Assembly: GCA_934663595.1 (NCBI GenBank)
Contig: CAKUKM010000011.1
Location: forward strand, 3,816 to 67,815
From: an uncultured Clostridia bacterium
GTDB taxonomy: Bacteria; Bacillota; Clostridia; Christensenellales; Aristaeellaceae
Length of the DNA stretch: 64,000 bases
Direction: 5' to 3'
Under the pieces are notes generated by a model. The model ran no database searches. It was not told where the DNA came from and saw nothing but the letters and a program-made list of their open reading frames with translations. Each line of letters opens with the position of its first letter. Positions within the stretch are counted from its first letter, which is position 1. Made by a program: the position numbers and the translations under genes. This document shows, piece by piece, positions 31,702-40,081 of the stretch.

Positions 31702-32535
31702 ATGACGCAGACGGGATACGCCAATGCGATCGTGAATGCGATGCTGGGCTGGCTGAAGGGGCTGGCGAGCTGGGTGCTGAAGCTGTTCAACCTTGCGGGC
31801 AGCGGCGGCTCCCCGCTGGAATGGCTTTCGAACAACTGGCTGAAGCTGCTGATTCTGCTGATGCTGGTCGGCGTAGTGATGGATCGGCTGATCTGGCTGC
31901 TCCGCTGGCGACCGTATTGGGCCTGGTTTAAGAGAAAGAGAATCATCGTAAACGATGAAAAGATGCTCGCCGGCGAGGCACTGCAGGATCTGGATCCAGA
32001 GGATGACGAGGGCCTGATCCGGCAAAGCTATGTCGTGCGCAGCCAAACGCCGCGCCGCGCGCCCGCCAAACGGCCGAGCACCGTTCGCCCGGAAAGGGCG
32101 GCGCAGGGCGCCAATAGAAAGCCCGCGGCAAAACCGGAGGCCCGCGCTGCTGCGCGCACTCCGGCGAAGGAAAACAAACCCTCCATGCCGGTGCAAACCA
32201 CGGCGCGGCCGACGGATCCTACGCGCATACCGCCGCGCACAGTCGCGCGTCCGAGCGCGCAGACGCAGATCCCGCCGCGCGTGAAGCCGCGCGCGGAGCA
32301 GGAGGGCATGCAGCGCGGCGCGAGAAGGCCGCAGCGCGTTCAGCCGCAGAAAAAGCGCAGCTTTGCATTGATTCAGCGCAAACCCATTTCGGCCGGCCAG
32401 ATCGACGACGAGTTGTTCGAAATTGGCCGCACGCAATCGGACTATTCGGACTTTGACGAGGATCAGGTGTTCAATGTGTCGAATCTGCCGGGCGCGAGCA
32501 GCCGCGCGAAGAAGGATCGCAAGCGGCGCTGGTGA
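31702..32535 (+). CDS. Uncharacterised membrane protein with a basic Arg/Pro-rich tail
   Basis: 277 residues, not recognised. The N-terminal third is hydrophobic: an amphipathic segment (about 10-32) and one clear span (about 46-66, LKLLILLMLVGVVMDRLIWLL) followed by WRPYWAWFKRKR. Residues about 110-230 are low-complexity, rich in Arg, Pro, Ala, Lys and Gln and probably disordered; the last 40 residues contain an acidic patch (DYSDFDEDQVF) and a basic end. It touches the cdaR stop codon, so it belongs to the c-di-AMP operon in the place where glmM often sits. A link to c-di-AMP signalling or to cell-envelope assembly is inference. Confidence 0.7.
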   Translation: MTQTGYANAIVNAMLGWLKGLASWVLKLFNLAGSGGSPLEWLSNNWLKLLILLMLVGVVMDRLIWLLRWRPYWAWFKRKRIIVNDEKMLAGEALQDLDPEDDEGLIRQSYVVRSQTPRRAPAKRPSTVRPERAAQGANRKPAAKPEARAAARTPAKENKPSMPVQTTARPTDPTRIPPRTVARPSAQTQIPPRVKPRAEQEGMQRGARRPQRVQPQKKRSFALIQRKPISAGQIDDELFEIGRTQSDYSDFDEDQVFNVSNLPGASSRAKKDRKRRW

Positions 32536-32547
32536 CGCGGCAAAACA

Positions 32548-32583
32548 GCGGCGCGGGGCCGGATTTGGCTTCGCGCCGCTTTG
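32548..32583 (+). terminator. Hairpin after the cdaA operon
   Basis: AGCGGCGCG (32548-32556) pairs with CGCGCCGCT (32572-32580), then TTGC; a weak T-tract, so partial termination is likely. Confidence 0.6.
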
Positions 32584-32616
32584 CAGAATGAAAACCGGGA
32601 AAGGAAAGCTCTCTTT

Positions 32617-33870
32617 GTGAACGAAAATCTCCTTGCGATTGCGGCGCGCGTGTTCGGCGTTGTCGTAATGATCGGATATGGAATCCTGCTGCTGATTCAG
32701 CTCGTACGCTTTTTTTCCACGACGACGTGCGGCGATTTCCGCCTGCGCAAGCGCGCGAAGGGCGATTGGCGCGTGCCGATCGGCGCATTTGTGGCGTCGA
32801 GATTGTTTATCGCGCTGATTGTGCTGGCAGCGGCGGTGTTTCGCGGCGAGCTTTCGCAGCTGTTCGGCCAATGGGAGCGCTATATCAACCGCTGGGACGG
32901 CCCGCACTATGTTTCGCTGATTGAGAACGGCTACGTTTCTGTGGGCGACGATAAGCTGTTCATCGTGTTTTTCCCGCTGTATCCAATGCTCTGCCAGGCG
33001 TTTGGCTTTACGGGGCTGTCCGCGCTGGCGCGGGCGCTGATCGTGTCGAACGCTGCATGCTGCCTGAGCGCGTATTTGATGTATGCGCTCGTGCTGGAAG
33101 AGGGCAGCGAGGGGCGCGCGCGGCTGGCGACGATGCTATTAATGTTCAATCCCGTGTCGTTTTTCATGTCGATGCCGTATACGGAATCGATCTTTCTGGC
33201 GACGACGATCGGCGCGGTGCTGCTCGCGCGAAGGCGCAAATTCGCCGGAGCCGTGGCTGTGGGCGCACTGGCGGCAACGGCGCGCATGGCGGGACTCGCG
33301 GTGGCAGCGCCGGTGTTTTGGGAAATGCTGAATGCCGAAAGGGAACGCCGCGGCCGCCTGGAGGCGAAGACGATTGCGCTCTGCGTGCTGAAAACGCTGC
33401 CGATGCTGCTGGGAACGGCGCTCTATCTGGGCATGAACCAGCGCCTGTTCGGGAATCCGCTCCAGTTTTTGGAGTTTCAGCGCGAAAACTGGAATAACCA
33501 GATGGTTCCGCTGGCGGAAACGGTGCGCTATGTGCTGATCAACGCAATTCAGTATCCGCGCATGATTTACCGGCTCGGCACCTGGATTCCGGAGCTGATT
33601 GCGATTCTCGCGGTGATCGCGCTGGCGGCGGGCACGCTCAAGCGCCAGCATCCGGGCGACGCGGCGTATCTCGCGATCGCGTTTTATCTGTCGATGTCGC
33701 TCGCGTGGCTTTTAAGCGGCGTGCGCTATGCGACAGGGCTGTATGCGATTTACCCGATGCTCGCGCTGCTGCCGAAAAGGGAAAAGACGGGCGCGGCGAT
33801 GGTGCTGATCAGCGCGGCGCTGCTGGCGTATATGACGGTGCTGGGCGTCAACATCGGCTATGTATTATAG
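32617..33870 (+). CDS. Membrane mannosyltransferase-like glycosyltransferase (PIG-V/GT-C type)
   Basis: Polytopic membrane protein, 417 residues, about ten spans. The motif NRWDGPHYVSLIENGY after the second span is typical of PIG-V-like GT-C transferases, which use lipid-linked sugars; the acidic residue in WDG is the presumed catalytic site. The GTG at 32617 is chosen because GGGAAAGGAAAG lies upstream; a TTG at 32581 falls in the preceding terminator. It leads a three-gene run with an SGNH hydrolase (10 bases later) and an iron alcohol dehydrogenase. Target glycan unknown. Confidence 0.8.
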   Translation: MNENLLAIAARVFGVVVMIGYGILLLIQLVRFFSTTTCGDFRLRKRAKGDWRVPIGAFVASRLFIALIVLAAAVFRGELSQLFGQWERYINRWDGPHYVSLIENGYVSVGDDKLFIVFFPLYPMLCQAFGFTGLSALARALIVSNAACCLSAYLMYALVLEEGSEGRARLATMLLMFNPVSFFMSMPYTESIFLATTIGAVLLARRRKFAGAVAVGALAATARMAGLAVAAPVFWEMLNAERERRGRLEAKTIALCVLKTLPMLLGTALYLGMNQRLFGNPLQFLEFQRENWNNQMVPLAETVRYVLINAIQYPRMIYRLGTWIPELIAILAVIALAAGTLKRQHPGDAAYLAIAFYLSMSLAWLLSGVRYATGLYAIYPMLALLPKREKTGAAMVLISAALLAYMTVLGVNIGYVL

Positions 33871-33879
33871 GAAGGGAAA

Positions 33880-34554
33880 ATGAACATGAAGAGGCGCGTT
33901 CTCTGCTTTGGCGATTCCAATACCTATGGCTATGATCCGCGCGGCGGGCGCTATGACGACGATACGCGCTGGCCGTCGCGCATGGGAAAGCTGCTCGGGC
34001 CGGAGTATTCGGTGATCGAGGAGGGCTTTAACGGCCGCACCTGCGTGATGGACGACCCGACCGAGGGCGGCTACAAGAGCGGCGCGAACTATCTGCCACC
34101 GTGCCTGATGAGCCACAATCCGCTCGACGCGGTGATTCTCATGCTCGGCAGCAACGATTCCAAAAAGCGCTTCGGCCTGGAGCCGATGACGATCGGCGAG
34201 GGCATGATGCAGCTGATTCGCCTGACGCGCATGTACGCGCAGAATTCCGACGGCGCGCCGGCGAAAATCATCGTGGTTGCGCCGCCGCCGATTCGCGATT
34301 GTCTGGAAAAGACGCGCTATCGCGATTGCTTCGGCCCGGACGCGATTCGCGTGACCCGGGGGCTGAAGGACGAATACGCGCGCATCGCGCGGCTGCTGCG
34401 GTGCGAATTTGTGGATGCGGCGCAGTTTGCGGCGCTATCGGAGCTGGATTCGCTGCACTTCACGCGCGAGGATCATTTGCGCATGGCGGAGGGTATGGCG
34501 AAAAAGCTGCGCGCAATGCTGGAAAATGCAGGTCAGGAGGGAAGAATGCTATGA
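33880..34554 (+). CDS. SGNH/GDSL hydrolase
   Basis: Probable esterase or deacetylase, 224 residues. Block I is LCFGDSNTYGYDP (Ser about 12), block III LMLGSNDSKKRF (the Gly-x-Asn-Asp block), and block V has DSLHFTREDH with the catalytic Asp and His near residue 200. No signal peptide, so it acts in the cytoplasm. AGGAAGGGAAAATGAAC: the ATG at 33880 has the ribosome site GGAAGGG. Its stop overlaps the start of the alcohol dehydrogenase gene (ATGA). Family members remove acyl groups from sugars and other small molecules. Confidence 0.86.
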   Translation: MNMKRRVLCFGDSNTYGYDPRGGRYDDDTRWPSRMGKLLGPEYSVIEEGFNGRTCVMDDPTEGGYKSGANYLPPCLMSHNPLDAVILMLGSNDSKKRFGLEPMTIGEGMMQLIRLTRMYAQNSDGAPAKIIVVAPPPIRDCLEKTRYRDCFGPDAIRVTRGLKDEYARIARLLRCEFVDAAQFAALSELDSLHFTREDHLRMAEGMAKKLRAMLENAGQEGRML

Positions 34555-35732
34555 TCAATTTTACCTATCAGGTGCCGACGCGATTTGTGTTCGGCCGCGG
34601 CGTGGAGAATCAGGTGGGCGAGGAGGTGCGCGCGCAGGGCGGCACGAAGGCACTGATTCACTATGGCAGCGGCTCGGCGGTGCGCTCGGGACTGATCGAC
34701 CGGGTGAAAAAATCGCTGGATGAGGCCGGAATTGCACATGTCGAGCTCGGCGGCGTGCAGCCAAATCCGCGCGACACGCTGGTTTATCGCGGAATTGAGC
34801 TGGCCAGAAGCGAGAAGGTGGATTTCATTCTCGCAGTCGGCGGCGGCTCGAGCATCGATTCCAGCAAGGCGATCGCGCATGGCATACCGTATGAGGGCGA
34901 TTTCTGGGATTTCTTCTGCGGCAGGGCGAAGCCGAAGACGACCACGCCGTTCGGCGTAGTGCTCACGATGGCCGCGGCGGGCAGCGAATCGTCGAATTCG
35001 TGCGTGATTACGCAGGAGGCGACGAAGACGAAGCGCGGGCTGCGCACGGAGCTGAATCGCCCGAAATTTGCAATCATGAATCCGGAGCTCGCGATGACGC
35101 TGCCGAAATACCAGATCGCGTCCGGCGCGACGGACATTCTCGCGCACATCATGGAGCGCTATTTTACCAGCACGACCGATGTGGATCTGACCGACCGGCT
35201 CTGCGAGGGCGCGATGATGGCGGTCATTCGTGCGGCGCGAATCGCCGTAAACGATCCGACCGACTATGAGGCGCAGGCGCAGCTGATGTGGGCGTCGACC
35301 ATCGCGCACAACGATACCGTGGGCGTCGGCCGCGTGCAGGATTTCGGCAGCCATCAGATCGAGCACGAGCTGTCGGAGATGTACGATGTGGCGCACGGCG
35401 CGGGCCTTGCGGTGGTGTTTCCGGCGTGGATGCGGTATCAGATGCACAAGAACGTAATGCGATTTGCGCAATTCGCGCAGCGCGTTTACGGCTGTAGCAT
35501 GGATTTTGAGCATCCGGAGCGCACGGCGATGGCGGGCATCGAGGCGCACGAGTATTTCCTGCGCGATATCGGCATGCCGCTGACACTGAAGGAGCTCGGC
35601 GCGCGCACGGAGGACATTCCCACGCTTGCGGCGAAGACGAAAAAGAGCGATCCCGTCAAGGGCACGACCGGCGGCGCGTTCCCGATGACTGTTCAGGACA
35701 TCGAGGCGATTCTGAGAATCGCGGATCGATAA
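34551..35732 (+). CDS. Iron-containing alcohol dehydrogenase, butanol dehydrogenase-like
   Basis: NAD(P)H-dependent dehydrogenase of the iron-activated group, 393 residues. It starts with INFTYQVPTRFVFGRG, typical of the BdhA/YqhD branch; the cofactor motif is VGGGSSIDSSKAIAHG (about 97-112); metal ligands lie in ASGATDILAHIMERYF (Asp, His) and DFGSHQIEHELSE plus VAHGAGLAVVFP (His, His). Translationally coupled to the SGNH gene through ATGA, with AGGAGGGAAG upstream. It likely reduces aldehydes during fermentation; the precise substrate is unknown. Confidence 0.92.
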   Translation: MINFTYQVPTRFVFGRGVENQVGEEVRAQGGTKALIHYGSGSAVRSGLIDRVKKSLDEAGIAHVELGGVQPNPRDTLVYRGIELARSEKVDFILAVGGGSSIDSSKAIAHGIPYEGDFWDFFCGRAKPKTTTPFGVVLTMAAAGSESSNSCVITQEATKTKRGLRTELNRPKFAIMNPELAMTLPKYQIASGATDILAHIMERYFTSTTDVDLTDRLCEGAMMAVIRAARIAVNDPTDYEAQAQLMWASTIAHNDTVGVGRVQDFGSHQIEHELSEMYDVAHGAGLAVVFPAWMRYQMHKNVMRFAQFAQRVYGCSMDFEHPERTAMAGIEAHEYFLRDIGMPLTLKELGARTEDIPTLAAKTKKSDPVKGTTGGAFPMTVQDIEAILRIADR

Positions 35733-35760
35733 TCCGGCTCGCTCTTCAGTATAAAACAGA

Positions 35761-35800
35761 AAACCCTCCGCATGGAATGAAATCCTGCGGAGGGTTTGTC
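35761..35800. terminator. Bidirectional terminator between Fe-ADH and GNAT genes
   Basis: AAACCCTCCGCA (35761-35772) pairs with TGCGGAGGGTTT (35786-35797), a perfect 12-bp stem serving both convergent genes. Confidence 0.85.
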
Positions 35801-35814
35801 GGATTTGGAATTGG

Positions 35815-36297
35815 TCAATTGGTAAATCTTAAATAATAGTAGTCGTTCCCTTCCATCGCGTTTGTTTTCTCAAACCCATGTCGCAAATAGAAACGCTCTG
35901 CCTGAATATTATCCTTATGACACCCTAAAGCAATGGGGCGTTTGCCAAAGTCGAGGTAAACAAGCTGAATGGTCTTTTCCAGTATTTCTCCGCCGATTCC
36001 ACGGCCGCGATATCCTTTATCAATTACAAATCCCATCAAACGATAGAAAGGCTCTTTTCTCATTTCTGGCGGGTCTGTTTTCCAAGGAAGCGCTTCACCC
36101 AAAAGAATGAGCCCAATCGGCTTTTTGTGATACTTCACAACAAAGGTATGTCCTATGCAATGATGATCAAGACCATAATCCGTAATATTCATTATGGTTG
36201 AAGCTGTATCGACAAAATCTTCAGGAATGTCGTCTCTATCAATACTACAAGCCTCCGAAAAATTCTGATGGGTTAATTCCTCGAATTCCATATCCAT
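35815..36297 (-). CDS. GNAT family N-acetyltransferase, low-GC
   Basis: 160 residues from the ATG at 36297, chosen for GAGG six bases upstream. The acetyl-CoA loop is VIDKGYRGRGIGGEILEKT (about residues 95-113), and NIQAERFYLRHGFEKT marks the C-terminal GNAT strand. The DNA is clearly poorer in GC than the flanks and uses different codons (AAA, TTT, ATT), which suggests recent acquisition. It follows the WG-repeat gene by about 40 bases on the same strand. Substrate unknown. Confidence 0.83.
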   Translation of the reverse strand: MDMEFEELTHQNFSEACSIDRDDIPEDFVDTASTIMNITDYGLDHHCIGHTFVVKYHKKPIGLILLGEALPWKTDPPEMRKEPFYRLMGFVIDKGYRGRGIGGEILEKTIQLVYLDFGKRPIALGCHKDNIQAERFYLRHGFEKTNAMEGNDYYYLRFTN

Positions 36298-36339
36298 GAT
36301 TAACCTCGTAAATCTCAATTCGTTCCTCATCAGCCTGGA

Positions 36340-37728
36340 TCATGCGCTCGGGAGCGCCGGAACGGGCTCGCCGTTGAGAATATCGAAATAGAATTCCTCG
36401 TCGCCGGTCTTCAGATGATATGCTTCGTCCGTGTAGATCCAGGTGCGGAATTTGCTGATAAGGCATTCCCCGGAGGTGTGAATTTCCGCGTATTCCACCG
36501 GCACCAGCACCTTTCCTGTGTGGGAGAGAATGCCGTAGCGCCCGTCCTGAACCGCAATGTACCCGGCGGGGCAGGAGGAAAGCGAATCGTATTGCGGCGC
36601 AACGAGCTCGTTTCCGCTCCGGTCGATCAGGCCGTACTGGTCGCCCAACTGGCAAACGGCGGTTCCACGATCGTCGAATGCGGAAATATCGGCGTATTCC
36701 GACTGGAACACCGTGTTGCCATCGCGATCCAGAAAGCTCGCGCGATTGTTCCGAATCGCCACGATTACGCCGCCCGAACAGAACATATTGTCGTAGTCCT
36801 GATCGGAAAGGGGATTGCCGTCCAGATCGAACAGCCCGCTGCATCCGGGCGCAGCGCCGATCATGCGATCCTCGCCAAATTCCCAAATATTCTCGTATTT
36901 CGGGGGAATCACGTAGTTTCCGTGCGTGTCGATGCGGCCGAGCAGGTTATTGCTGGGCGATATGGTGGCGCGCCCGTTGACGAAATCCCCTGGCCAGCTG
37001 AACTGCGGCGAAATCGCCCATGCGCCGTTCAGGTCGAGATAGCCCCAGAGATCGGTCGCAGGATCATGCGCGCCGGCGAGATTCTCACTGAAGCTGTCGA
37101 TAAAGCCCAATTGCGCCGGCAGAATCCAGTTTCCGTTCCGATCGATCAGACCGTAAAGCTCGTTTTGAACCACCACGGCGCGCCCGCAATGGAAATTGTA
37201 CGCCCGGTCAAAGTCGTCCACGATCACCCACTGCCCCTGCGTGTCGATATAGCCGCATTTTCCGTCCACCGCGACCGCAGCGAGCCCCTCGTGGAAGGCG
37301 TTTGCATATTCAAAATGCGCCGGAATCACCCATTTGCCGCTCGCGTCGACATAGCCGTAAAGCCCGTTGAGCTCCACCAGGGCCAGTCCGTCGCGCAGAT
37401 TCACCGGCTCGGCAAGCTGCGGCTCCATCACGAGCTGGCCGTCCGCGCGAATCACGCCGTAAACCTCGTCCGTTTTCCTTCCATAGCGGAGACTGTACAG
37501 ATCGGGTTCGGCGTCGTTCAGATGCAGAAGCGGAAGCGTAAGCATTTCCTTGTCCGTCCAGACGTGATCCAGAAGGAGCGCGCCGTCCGAATTGTACAGC
37601 CGCCAGCCGCCGTCGCGCTTTCCGAAGAGAAAGCCGCAGCGTTCGATTCGATCCTCAAATTCCGATTCGGTCAGCGCGGGCAGCGCAAGGAGACATACCG
37701 TCAACAACAGTGCGGCAAGACGCTTCAT
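36340..37728 (-). CDS. Exported WG-repeat protein
   Basis: 462 residues with a signal peptide (MKRLAALLLTVCLLALPALT). The rest is a tandem array of about 11 WG repeats of some 35 residues, each with the core Y-G-x-I-D-x-x-G-x-W-V-I-P (for example YGYVDASGKWVIP, CGYIDTQGQWVIV, YGLIDRNGNWILP). WG repeats form beta-rich extracellular scaffolds of unknown role. ATG 37728 is supported by GAGGTGACGAAA. It has its own promoter; the end may be cotranscribed with the low-GC GNAT gene. Confidence 0.85.
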   Translation of the reverse strand: MKRLAALLLTVCLLALPALTESEFEDRIERCGFLFGKRDGGWRLYNSDGALLLDHVWTDKEMLTLPLLHLNDAEPDLYSLRYGRKTDEVYGVIRADGQLVMEPQLAEPVNLRDGLALVELNGLYGYVDASGKWVIPAHFEYANAFHEGLAAVAVDGKCGYIDTQGQWVIVDDFDRAYNFHCGRAVVVQNELYGLIDRNGNWILPAQLGFIDSFSENLAGAHDPATDLWGYLDLNGAWAISPQFSWPGDFVNGRATISPSNNLLGRIDTHGNYVIPPKYENIWEFGEDRMIGAAPGCSGLFDLDGNPLSDQDYDNMFCSGGVIVAIRNNRASFLDRDGNTVFQSEYADISAFDDRGTAVCQLGDQYGLIDRSGNELVAPQYDSLSSCPAGYIAVQDGRYGILSHTGKVLVPVEYAEIHTSGECLISKFRTWIYTDEAYHLKTGDEEFYFDILNGEPVPALPSA

Positions 37729-37755
37729 TTTCGTCACCTCTGTACTTTTTTCTCG

Positions 37756-37784
37756 AGTATAGCACAATTTGGAAATAAATGCAA
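37756..37784 (-). promoter_or_regulatory. Promoter of the WG-repeat gene
   Basis: Minus strand: TTGCAT (37784-37779), 17-bp spacer, TATACT (37761-37756) preceded by TGC. Confidence 0.82.
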
Positions 37785-37798
37785 CAATTTTGCAAAGA

Positions 37799-38701
37799 TT
37801 AATCCATCATTGCGGCAATTTCCGCGTCGCTCAGACTCGGGTGCAGCGCGCGATTGATTCCGGAGGCGAGAATGCCGGCCGCGTCCTGAATCAGCGAATC
37901 GATTTCGCGCGGGGTCACGATCATTTCGCCGGCCGGCTCACCGAGAAGCTGGTTTTCGATTGCGTCGAGCTCGGATTCGTTCGCGTCCGTTCCGGAAAGC
38001 AGGGAAAACGCGTCGCGTGCGAGCGTGGCGGCGTAAATCACGGTGGGCATGCCGATGGCGATCACGTCCACGCCGAGCGTCGCGCGATTCAGCGGCTTTC
38101 GATGATTGCCCACGCCGCCGCCGGGCTGAATGCCGGCGTTTGTGATTTGAATGGCCGCGCCGATGCGCGAAGAGGAACGCGCGGCGAGCGCGTCGATGCA
38201 AATAACCAGCCGCGGCGCGATTTTCTGCACCAGCGATTCCACCATTTCCATCGTTTCCACGCCGGTAATGCCGAGCACGCCGGGCGCAATGGCGGATACG
38301 GAGCGCATTTTCGCGCGCGCAAGGCCGTTTTCCATGGCGTGGCGCGTGACCAGCGTGCGATCGATCGTGTTCGGCCCCAGCGAATCCGGGGTCACGAAGC
38401 GATTGCCGAGGCCCACCACCAGCACGGGCGCGTCGCCGTCCGGCGGAAGCAGCCGCGCGAGTTCCTCGGCGAGCAGATTGGCCGCGGCGATGCGCACCTC
38501 GGGGTCGCGCTCGCGCAATAGCGGGCTTTCCAGCGTCAAATACGTGCCGCAGGGCTTGCCGAGCTGCTCGGCGGCGCTTGAATCGGTGATGATTACCTCG
38601 GTCAGCGTCACGTCCGCCTGTTCCCACTGGCGCACCTCAACGCCGGGCATATCGGACGCGCCGGGACATTCCATTGCGAGATCCGTGCGCGGATTGAACA
38701 T
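37799..38701 (-). CDS. gpr: Spore germination endopeptidase
   Basis: Degrades small acid-soluble proteins when spores germinate; made as a zymogen in the forespore. 300 residues, somewhat shorter than Bacillus Gpr (about 370). The N-terminal FNPRTDLAME segment matches the start of the family and includes the propeptide region. Core segments include LVVGLGNRFVTPDSLGP, IAPGVLGITGVET, ICIDALAARSSSRIGAAIQITNAGIQPGGGVGN and MIVTPREID. The ATG at 38701 has CTGGAGGAATGCAAT upstream. A sigma-G type promoter lies in the right place. This gene is the best evidence that the organism forms endospores. Confidence 0.95.
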   Translation of the reverse strand: MFNPRTDLAMECPGASDMPGVEVRQWEQADVTLTEVIITDSSAAEQLGKPCGTYLTLESPLLRERDPEVRIAAANLLAEELARLLPPDGDAPVLVVGLGNRFVTPDSLGPNTIDRTLVTRHAMENGLARAKMRSVSAIAPGVLGITGVETMEMVESLVQKIAPRLVICIDALAARSSSRIGAAIQITNAGIQPGGGVGNHRKPLNRATLGVDVIAIGMPTVIYAATLARDAFSLLSGTDANESELDAIENQLLGEPAGEMIVTPREIDSLIQDAAGILASGINRALHPSLSDAEIAAMMD

Positions 38702-38728
38702 ATTGCATTCCTCCAGCCGTTTTTGAAA

Positions 38729-38758
38729 TAGCATGCCGCGAAAAGGCGCCGGATATTC
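38729..38758 (-). promoter_or_regulatory. Sigma-G (forespore) type promoter of gpr
   Basis: Minus strand: GAATA (38758-38754), an 18-bp spacer (38753-38736) and CATGCTA (38735-38729). The sigma-G pattern in Bacillus is G-H-A-T-R, 18 bp, C-A-T-W-H-T-A; only the W position differs. A start site near 38722 leaves a leader of about 20 bases. Confidence 0.75.
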
Positions 38759-38788
38759 GCCTGTGCGCTAGGAAACTTGACAATTACA

Positions 38789-38797
38789 TGATATAAT
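38789..38797 (+). promoter_or_regulatory. Extended -10 promoter of the MFS gene
   Basis: TGATATAAT (38789-38797). A TTGACA at 38777-38782 is too close (9 bp) to act as its -35. Confidence 0.55.
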
Positions 38798-38828
38798 GAA
38801 AACAATTCATGGCGAAGGAAGGATACAC

Positions 38829-40034
38829 ATGGAAAGCTTTTCCCCAAAACAGCGCAGGCTGCTGATCGCCTGCTGCGTCGCCTATACGGCGGCCTATATC
38901 TGCCGCACGAATCTTACGCCCGCGCTGGCGGCGATTCAGGCGGATTTCGGCGTTTCCGCGGCGCGCGTCGGCATGCTCCCAACGCTGTTCTGCATTCCCT
39001 ATGCGGCTGGGCAGATCGCGACCGGATATCTGGCGGATCGTTTTCGCGCGCGCAATCTGATATGGATTGGTCTGATGGGCTCGGCGTTGATGAACGCGCT
39101 GTTTGCGTTTGCGCCGGGACTGGGCGTGCTGATGGCGCTGTGGTGCCTGAACGGCGCGTTCCAATCGATGATCTGGACGCCGATCGTGCGCATTTTCGCC
39201 GTGAATTACGAGGACAAGGTGCGTGCGCGCGCGCTGTTCCTGATTTCGTTTACGATGATTGCCGGCTATCTGATTGCGTGGATGCTCTCCGGTGCGCTCA
39301 CGAAGGGCGTCGGCTGGCGCGCGGCGTTCGGCGCGTCCGGCGCGGTCACGGCGATCATGGGCATATTTGCCTGCCGCGCACTGCACGATTCGGACAATGC
39401 AGCGCAGAAGACCGAGAAGAGCGCGGAGCAGCCGGCGGCGATGTCGGTGGGCGGACTGCTGTTTAAAACGGATCTGATCTTCGCGCTGCTGCTGTGCCTG
39501 TTCAACGGCTATGTGCGCGACAGCATCATGAACTGGGCGCCGAAAATGCTGTCCGATACGCAGAATATCGATTTGAACGGCGCGCTGGGCGTAATTCTGG
39601 TGATTCCGATCGTGAATTATCTGGGCATACTGTTCGGCAAGCGCATGTACCGCGTGCAGCAGGCCAACGTATTTAAGACGATGCTGACGATGGTCTCGCT
39701 CGAGATCGTGTTTTCGCTGATCCTGTTCGCGTGCTTCGGCGCGGGAACGCTGGTTTGCGCCGCGCTGCTCGCGCTGTGCTCCGCGATGGCGTACGGCCTG
39801 AATCCGCTGATTACGTCGCTTACGCCGATGGAATACCTGTATACCGGCCGCGTGGCGCTGGTTGCCGGCCTGCTGGACGCGACGATCTATTTGGGCAGCG
39901 CGTTTTCGGGAACGTTCGTCGGCTTCCTGCGCGACCATCTGGGCTGGGGCGCGGTGTTTGCCTCGTGGGCAGTGTTCAGCACGTTCAGCGCGCTGGCGAT
40001 TCTGCCAAAGGTCATTCGAAAAAAGACGCAATAA
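38829..40034 (+). CDS. MFS transporter, organophosphate-antiporter-like
   Basis: Inner-membrane carrier, 401 residues, 12 predicted spans. The N-terminus CCVAYTAAYICRTNLTPAL resembles GlpT/UhpT-type carriers, and the loop after span 2 has GYLADRFRARN, the MFS signature. ATG 38829 follows GAAGGAAGGATACAC. Single gene between an extended -10 promoter and a strong terminator, divergent from gpr. Substrate uncertain; sugar phosphate or glycerol phosphate would suit the family. Confidence 0.85.
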   Translation: MESFSPKQRRLLIACCVAYTAAYICRTNLTPALAAIQADFGVSAARVGMLPTLFCIPYAAGQIATGYLADRFRARNLIWIGLMGSALMNALFAFAPGLGVLMALWCLNGAFQSMIWTPIVRIFAVNYEDKVRARALFLISFTMIAGYLIAWMLSGALTKGVGWRAAFGASGAVTAIMGIFACRALHDSDNAAQKTEKSAEQPAAMSVGGLLFKTDLIFALLLCLFNGYVRDSIMNWAPKMLSDTQNIDLNGALGVILVIPIVNYLGILFGKRMYRVQQANVFKTMLTMVSLEIVFSLILFACFGAGTLVCAALLALCSAMAYGLNPLITSLTPMEYLYTGRVALVAGLLDATIYLGSAFSGTFVGFLRDHLGWGAVFASWAVFSTFSALAILPKVIRKKTQ

Positions 40035-40037
40035 AAG

Positions 40038-40080
40038 AAACGGCCGTTCTCCCAGGGAAGGGAAGAACGGCCGTTTTTTC
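40038..40080. terminator. Bidirectional terminator
   Basis: AACGGCCGTTCT (40039-40050) pairs with AGAACGGCCGTT (40064-40075), followed by TTTTC on the plus strand; the minus side runs into TTTCTTTTATT. Confidence 0.88.
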
Positions 40081-40081
40081 G

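Noticed and set aside
30271..32907. 878-codon open frame on the minus strand
   Set aside because: It lies opposite cdaR and its neighbours, which have clear domains; composition is Arg/His-rich as expected from GC-rich antisense frames.
38777..38797. TTGACA (38777) and TATAAT (38792) as one promoter
   Set aside because: The spacer is just 9 bp; the TATAAT is better explained as an extended -10 (TGATATAAT).
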